Below are positions 61,178 through 64,000 of a stretch of 64,000 nucleotides of DNA, one piece after another. The DNA is from Jeotgalibacillus marinus (GTDB taxonomy: Bacteria; Bacillota; Bacilli; Bacillales; Jeotgalibacillaceae). A program made the translations under genes and the position numbers. The number at the start of each line of letters is the position of its first letter. Positions within the stretch are counted from its first letter, which is position 1. The stretch lies in assembly GCF_040801915.1 (NCBI RefSeq), contig NZ_JBFMIA010000003.1:124001-188000 (forward strand), given 5' to 3'. The notes under the pieces are model-generated. The model was not told the DNA's origin. It did not search any database and saw only the letters and a program-made list of their open reading frames with translations.

Positions 61178-61792
61178 TTATTCAACCTCCAGCATTTTTT
61201 TATAACGAGCTTCCACTCGATCACGACGCAAATGTTCAGCTAAGACGATTGCATGAATGCGTTCGCAAGCTCTTTCCACTTGGTCATTTTCAACTACATA
61301 ATCGTAAAGATTCATCATTTCTAATTCTTTCCTTGCGGTTTCTACGCGGTTCGCAATCACTTGAGATGGTTCTGTTCCTCGATGAACTAGACGGTTTTCC
61401 AACTCTGATAAACTTGGAGGTGCTAGAAAAATAAATAACCCTTCAGGAAACTTATCTCGAATTTGACGAGCTCCTTGCACTTCAATTTCCAAGAAGACAT
61501 CTCGCCCATCATTGATTGTCTCTCTAACATAATCAACTGGAGTTCCATAATAGTTCCCCACGTACTCTGCATATTCGAGTAATTTATCTTGTTCAATCAA
61601 TTTTTCAAACTCTTCTTTCGTCTTAAAGAAGTAGTCAGTCCCGTCAATTTCTCCTTCACGAGAAACTCTTGTTGTCATCGAGATTGAATATTCATACGTT
61701 GTATTTGGATGAGAAAATAATTCTTTTCTCACAGTTCCTTTCCCTACCCCAGATGGACCTGACAGAACTATTAACAATCCTTTTTCTTTCAT
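61178..61792 (-). CDS. gmk: Guanylate kinase
   Basis: Phosphorylates GMP to GDP. The 204-aa product, same length as B. subtilis Gmk, has the P-loop LSGPSGVGKGTVRKEL near 9-24. The GMP-binding segment is SISMTTRVSREGEIDGTDYF, and EYAEYVGNYYGTP follows. It lies 6 nt after remA. Confidence 0.97.
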   Translation of the reverse strand: MKEKGLLIVLSGPSGVGKGTVRKELFSHPNTTYEYSISMTTRVSREGEIDGTDYFFKTKEEFEKLIEQDKLLEYAEYVGNYYGTPVDYVRETINDGRDVFLEIEVQGARQIRDKFPEGLFIFLAPPSLSELENRLVHRGTEPSQVIANRVETARKELEMMNLYDYVVENDQVERACERIHAIVLAEHLRRDRVEARYKKMLEVE

Positions 61793-61798
61793 TGTAGT

Positions 61799-62062
61799 CT
61801 ACCCTTCTTCCTGACCTTCTTCTTTATCGATAAAGCGGGATGCCACCGTTTCAGGTTGTACGGCAACGAGTATAACATGATCACTATCCATAATCATGAC
61901 CGCTCTCGTCCTTCTACCATACGTCGCATCAATCAGTGCGCCTCGTTCTCTAGCGTCCTGAATCATTCGCTTGACTGGTGCAGATTCTGGACTAATGATC
62001 GTAATAATACGGTTGGCTGATACAATATTACCAAAACCAATGTTAATTAATTTTATAGACAC
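61799..62062 (-). CDS. remA: Extracellular matrix regulator RemA (YlzA)
   Basis: DNA-binding activator of biofilm matrix genes in B. subtilis. The 87-aa product has KLINIGFGNIVSANRIITII, ESAPVKRMIQDARERGALID and ATYGRRTRAVMIMDSDHVIL, nearly identical to the DUF370 family. The GTG at 62062 has AGGGG 8 nt upstream; the slightly longer reading places the start on the Shine-Dalgarno. It lies in the conserved yloC-remA-gmk-rpoZ order. Confidence 0.96.
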   Translation of the reverse strand: MSIKLINIGFGNIVSANRIITIISPESAPVKRMIQDARERGALIDATYGRRTRAVMIMDSDHVILVAVQPETVASRFIDKEEGQEEG

Positions 62063-62097
62063 CCATGACACCCCTTTACCATTATCCCTATCACCAT

Positions 62098-62973
62098 TTA
62101 TTCTATATTTTGAACTTGTTCACGGATTTTTTCTATAATCGACTTCATTTCTACCACATAAGAGACTAGGTTTGCATCATTTCCTTTAGAGCCAATGGTG
62201 TTCACTTCGCGATTCATCTCTTGCGTTAGAAAATCTAGTCTTCTGCCAATTGGCTCGTCTTTTTTTAACGCGAGCTCGAATTGCGCAAGATGGCTGTCAA
62301 GTCTCGTTAACTCTTCTGTCACATCAGCTTTTTCTGCAAATACTGCAACTTCAGTTAATATGCGACTCTCATCAATCTGACCATCTGCGAAGTCTTTTAT
62401 TCTTTTTTCCAGTCGTTCACGGTATTTAGTCACAATTGTTGGGCTCACTTGATTGGATTGTGAGAGAATGTGCTTAAATGATTGTAAATGATAAATCAAA
62501 TCTTTTTCAAGTTCTAATCCTTCATTTTTTCTCATATAATGAAGTTTTACAGCAGCTTGTTCTAGAGCATCGTGAATCAAATCTTGAAGTTCGTCATTGT
62601 TTCCTTCTGTTTCTTCAACTGTAAGAATTTCTGAATTTGCTAAAAGATGGTCCAGCGTAATATCTTGATTTATGTGATAACGTTTTTTTGCTTCTTTCGC
62701 AAAATCATAATAGGAATCAATCAGCTGCCAATCCACTTTTAGCGACTTACTAATCAATCCCTCACCTGATATCGTGACAAAAACGTCCACTTTACCCCTT
62801 TTTATGTAATGACCAATTTTCTTTTTTATCTTGTCTTCAATTTGGGACAGTTGTCTTGGCATGCGAATAAAACACTCCAAGAACCGGTGATTGACCGATT
62901 TCATTTCAACTGTAATACGAAAATTTTCTTGTTCGGCCATTCCTCGACCAAAGCCAGTCATACTTGTCACCAT
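62098..62973 (-). CDS. yloC: YicC/YloC family endoribonuclease
   Basis: Protein of 291 aa, the B. subtilis YloC length. It starts MVTSMTGFGRG and has EMKSVNHRFLECFIRMPRQL. The conserved C-terminal block (LDFLTQEMNREVNTIGSKGN then ANLVSYVVEMKSIIEKIREQ) is also present. Members of the family (YicC, YloC) have recently been described as endoribonucleases that act on RNA with structural features. First gene of the yloC-remA-gmk-rpoZ unit, divergent from rqcH. Confidence 0.94.
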   Translation of the reverse strand: MVTSMTGFGRGMAEQENFRITVEMKSVNHRFLECFIRMPRQLSQIEDKIKKKIGHYIKRGKVDVFVTISGEGLISKSLKVDWQLIDSYYDFAKEAKKRYHINQDITLDHLLANSEILTVEETEGNNDELQDLIHDALEQAAVKLHYMRKNEGLELEKDLIYHLQSFKHILSQSNQVSPTIVTKYRERLEKRIKDFADGQIDESRILTEVAVFAEKADVTEELTRLDSHLAQFELALKKDEPIGRRLDFLTQEMNREVNTIGSKGNDANLVSYVVEMKSIIEKIREQVQNIE

Positions 62974-63048
62974 TGATCGATCTCACCTACAATCTATAGA
63001 ATAAAAAAACAATAGATCTTTTGTCCATTGATCATCTCAGTATACCAC

Positions 63049-63054
63049 AAATAC
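63049..63054 (-). promoter_or_regulatory. Candidate -10 of the yloC-remA-gmk-rpoZ unit
   Basis: On the minus strand TGGTATACT, an extended -10 (TG, one base, then TATACT 5 of 6). A TTTACG stands 19 nt upstream as a weak -35. The leader would be about 70 nt. The same gap must hold the rqcH promoter on the plus strand, which I could not fix. Confidence 0.4.
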
Positions 63055-63125
63055 TACGTAAATCGTAAAAAAATGATAAGATGATTATGAATGAGTCAAA
63101 CGATTTTTTGAAATGAGGGAACCAC

Positions 63126-64000
63126 ATGTCATTTGATGGGTTATTTACAAGGGCGATGACACATGAATTACACCATACACTAGACGGCGGACGGATTAGT
63201 CGTGTACATCAGCCATTTAAAAACGAACTTTTATTTGTGATTCGTGCACGTGGGAAAAATCATAAGCTGTTAATCTCAGCACATCCCACGTATTCTCGTC
63301 TTCAATTAACCAGTGAACAATATGAAAACCCTAGTGAAGCTCCGATGTTTTGCATGCTTCTGCGCAAACATTTAGAAGGAGCCATTATTGAATCCATCTA
63401 CCAAAAAGAGATGGAACGTATTATCGTCATTGAAGTAAAAGGGAGAAATGAAATTGGTGATGTTTCGTATAAACAATTAATTATTGAAGTAATGGGACGC
63501 CACTCGAACATTACACTCGTCGATAAAGAAAGAGCAATGATTTTAGATAGCATTAAGCATCTATCACCAGCAGTAAACCGCGCGAGAACAATGATGCCAG
63601 GTGCACCATTTGAATGGCCACCTGAGCAGGATAAACTCAATCCTTTTTCTGTTGATCAAAAAATGTTCTTACAACAAATAGATTGGAATAGTGGAAAACT
63701 AGATCGTCAGTTAGTGAACCGTTTTGCGGGTCTCTCTCCTTTGTTTGCAAAAGAAGTGATCGTACAAGCGGGCCTTTCTACAAAAGAAGCTTTGTCTACA
63801 TCGTTTTTTAGTCTTATTGAAGAATTACGAGAACACCGATACGCTCCTTCATTTATGCAACTCGAAGGAAAAGATCACTATTACTTGCTACCTCTTCAGC
63901 AGCTTGCTGAAGCCAACGTCACTTCGTATTCAACACTAAGCGAAATGCTTGATCGATATTATTTTGGTAAAGCTGAGCGTGATCGTGTCAAACAGCAAGG
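63126..64000 (+). CDS. rqcH: Ribosome quality control protein RqcH (NFACT family), 3' end outside the window
   Basis: Rqc2/NEMF homologue that adds C-terminal alanine tails to stalled chains on 50S subunits; formerly annotated as fibronectin-binding protein (YloA). I translated 291 residues from ATG 63126, which is preceded by GAGGGA. The start is MSFDGLFTRAMTHELHHTLD, with GGRISRVHQPFKNELLFVIR. The NFACT-N block KQLIIEVMGRHSNITLVDKE follows, then IKHLSPAVNRARTMMPGAPF. The rest of the expected ~570 aa lies beyond the window. It is transcribed divergently from yloC. Confidence 0.93.
   Translation, partial: MSFDGLFTRAMTHELHHTLDGGRISRVHQPFKNELLFVIRARGKNHKLLISAHPTYSRLQLTSEQYENPSEAPMFCMLLRKHLEGAIIESIYQKEMERIIVIEVKGRNEIGDVSYKQLIIEVMGRHSNITLVDKERAMILDSIKHLSPAVNRARTMMPGAPFEWPPEQDKLNPFSVDQKMFLQQIDWNSGKLDRQLVNRFAGLSPLFAKEVIVQAGLSTKEALSTSFFSLIEELREHRYAPSFMQLEGKDHYYLLPLQQLAEANVTSYSTLSEMLDRYYFGKAERDRVKQQ

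Noticed and set aside
1..64000. Defence islands, CRISPR arrays, prophage, insertion sequences, tRNA genes or secondary-metabolite clusters.
   Set aside because: Looked for on both strands and not seen; gene content and order are those of a conserved Bacillaceae core region.

Overview
The window is about 64 kb of a core, vertically inherited chromosome segment from a spore-forming Firmicute of the family Bacillaceae. From right to left it follows the yloA-to-fliY gene order of the Bacillus subtilis chromosome almost gene for gene. The proteins are Bacillus-like (CodY, RemA, SpoVM, FapR, PrkC/PrpC). Acidic extracytoplasmic and C-terminal segments in PrkC, FlgE and FliF would suit an alkaliphilic or halotolerant lifestyle, but that is inference. 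I see no insertion sequence, prophage, CRISPR array, tRNA or rRNA.

Layout. Nearly everything is on the minus strand. Only rpmB and the truncated rqcH at the right edge are on the plus strand. Positions 1-12887 hold the first half of the fla/che operon, read flgB-flgC-fliE-fliF-fliG-fliH-fliI-fliJ-motE-fliK-flgD-(TIGR02530 gene)-flgE-swrD-fliL-fliM-fliY. It encodes rod, MS ring, C-ring switch, export ATPase, hook, hook cap and hook-length control; fliY runs off the left end. Positions 13253-23871 hold codY, hslU, hslV, xerC, trmFO, topA, dprA, sucD and sucC. Positions 24048-31658 hold a FlhB-C-like and FliK-like gene pair, rnhB, rbgA, lepB, rplS with its L19 leader, trmD, rimM, ylqD, khpA and rpsP. 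Positions 31767-42608 hold ffh, ylxM, ftsY, smc and rnc (protein targeting and chromosome condensation), then acpP, fabG, fabD, plsX and fapR (fatty acid and phospholipid synthesis, with a FapR operator). Positions 42805-49172 hold recG, sdaAA/sdaAB, fakA, yloU, rpmB and the tiny sporulation gene spoVM. Positions 49207-64000 hold thiN, rpe, rsgA, prkC, prpC, rsmB, fmt, def, priA, coaBC, rpoZ, gmk, remA, yloC and divergent rqcH.

How it works together. The region links stationary-phase decisions (CodY, RemA, PrkC/PrpC, SpoVM), motility, translation and ribosome assembly (L19, S16, L28, RbgA, RsgA, RimM, TrmD, RsmB, Fmt, Def, RqcH), membrane lipid synthesis and genome maintenance. Many genes overlap by a few bases, which points to translational coupling. 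Clear hairpin terminators and sigma-A-like promoters divide the region into transcription units.

No obviously new multi-gene system is present. The signals most worth a second look are: a hairpin that could bring a distant Shine-Dalgarno next to the TTG start of swrD; a perfect palindrome over the -10 of the ylxM-ffh promoter; a probable structured RNA between rbgA and rnhB; the detached FliK-like/FlhB-C-like pair; an HslV whose second residue is Asp; and coupling sequences that spell acidic protein tails in the flagellar operon.
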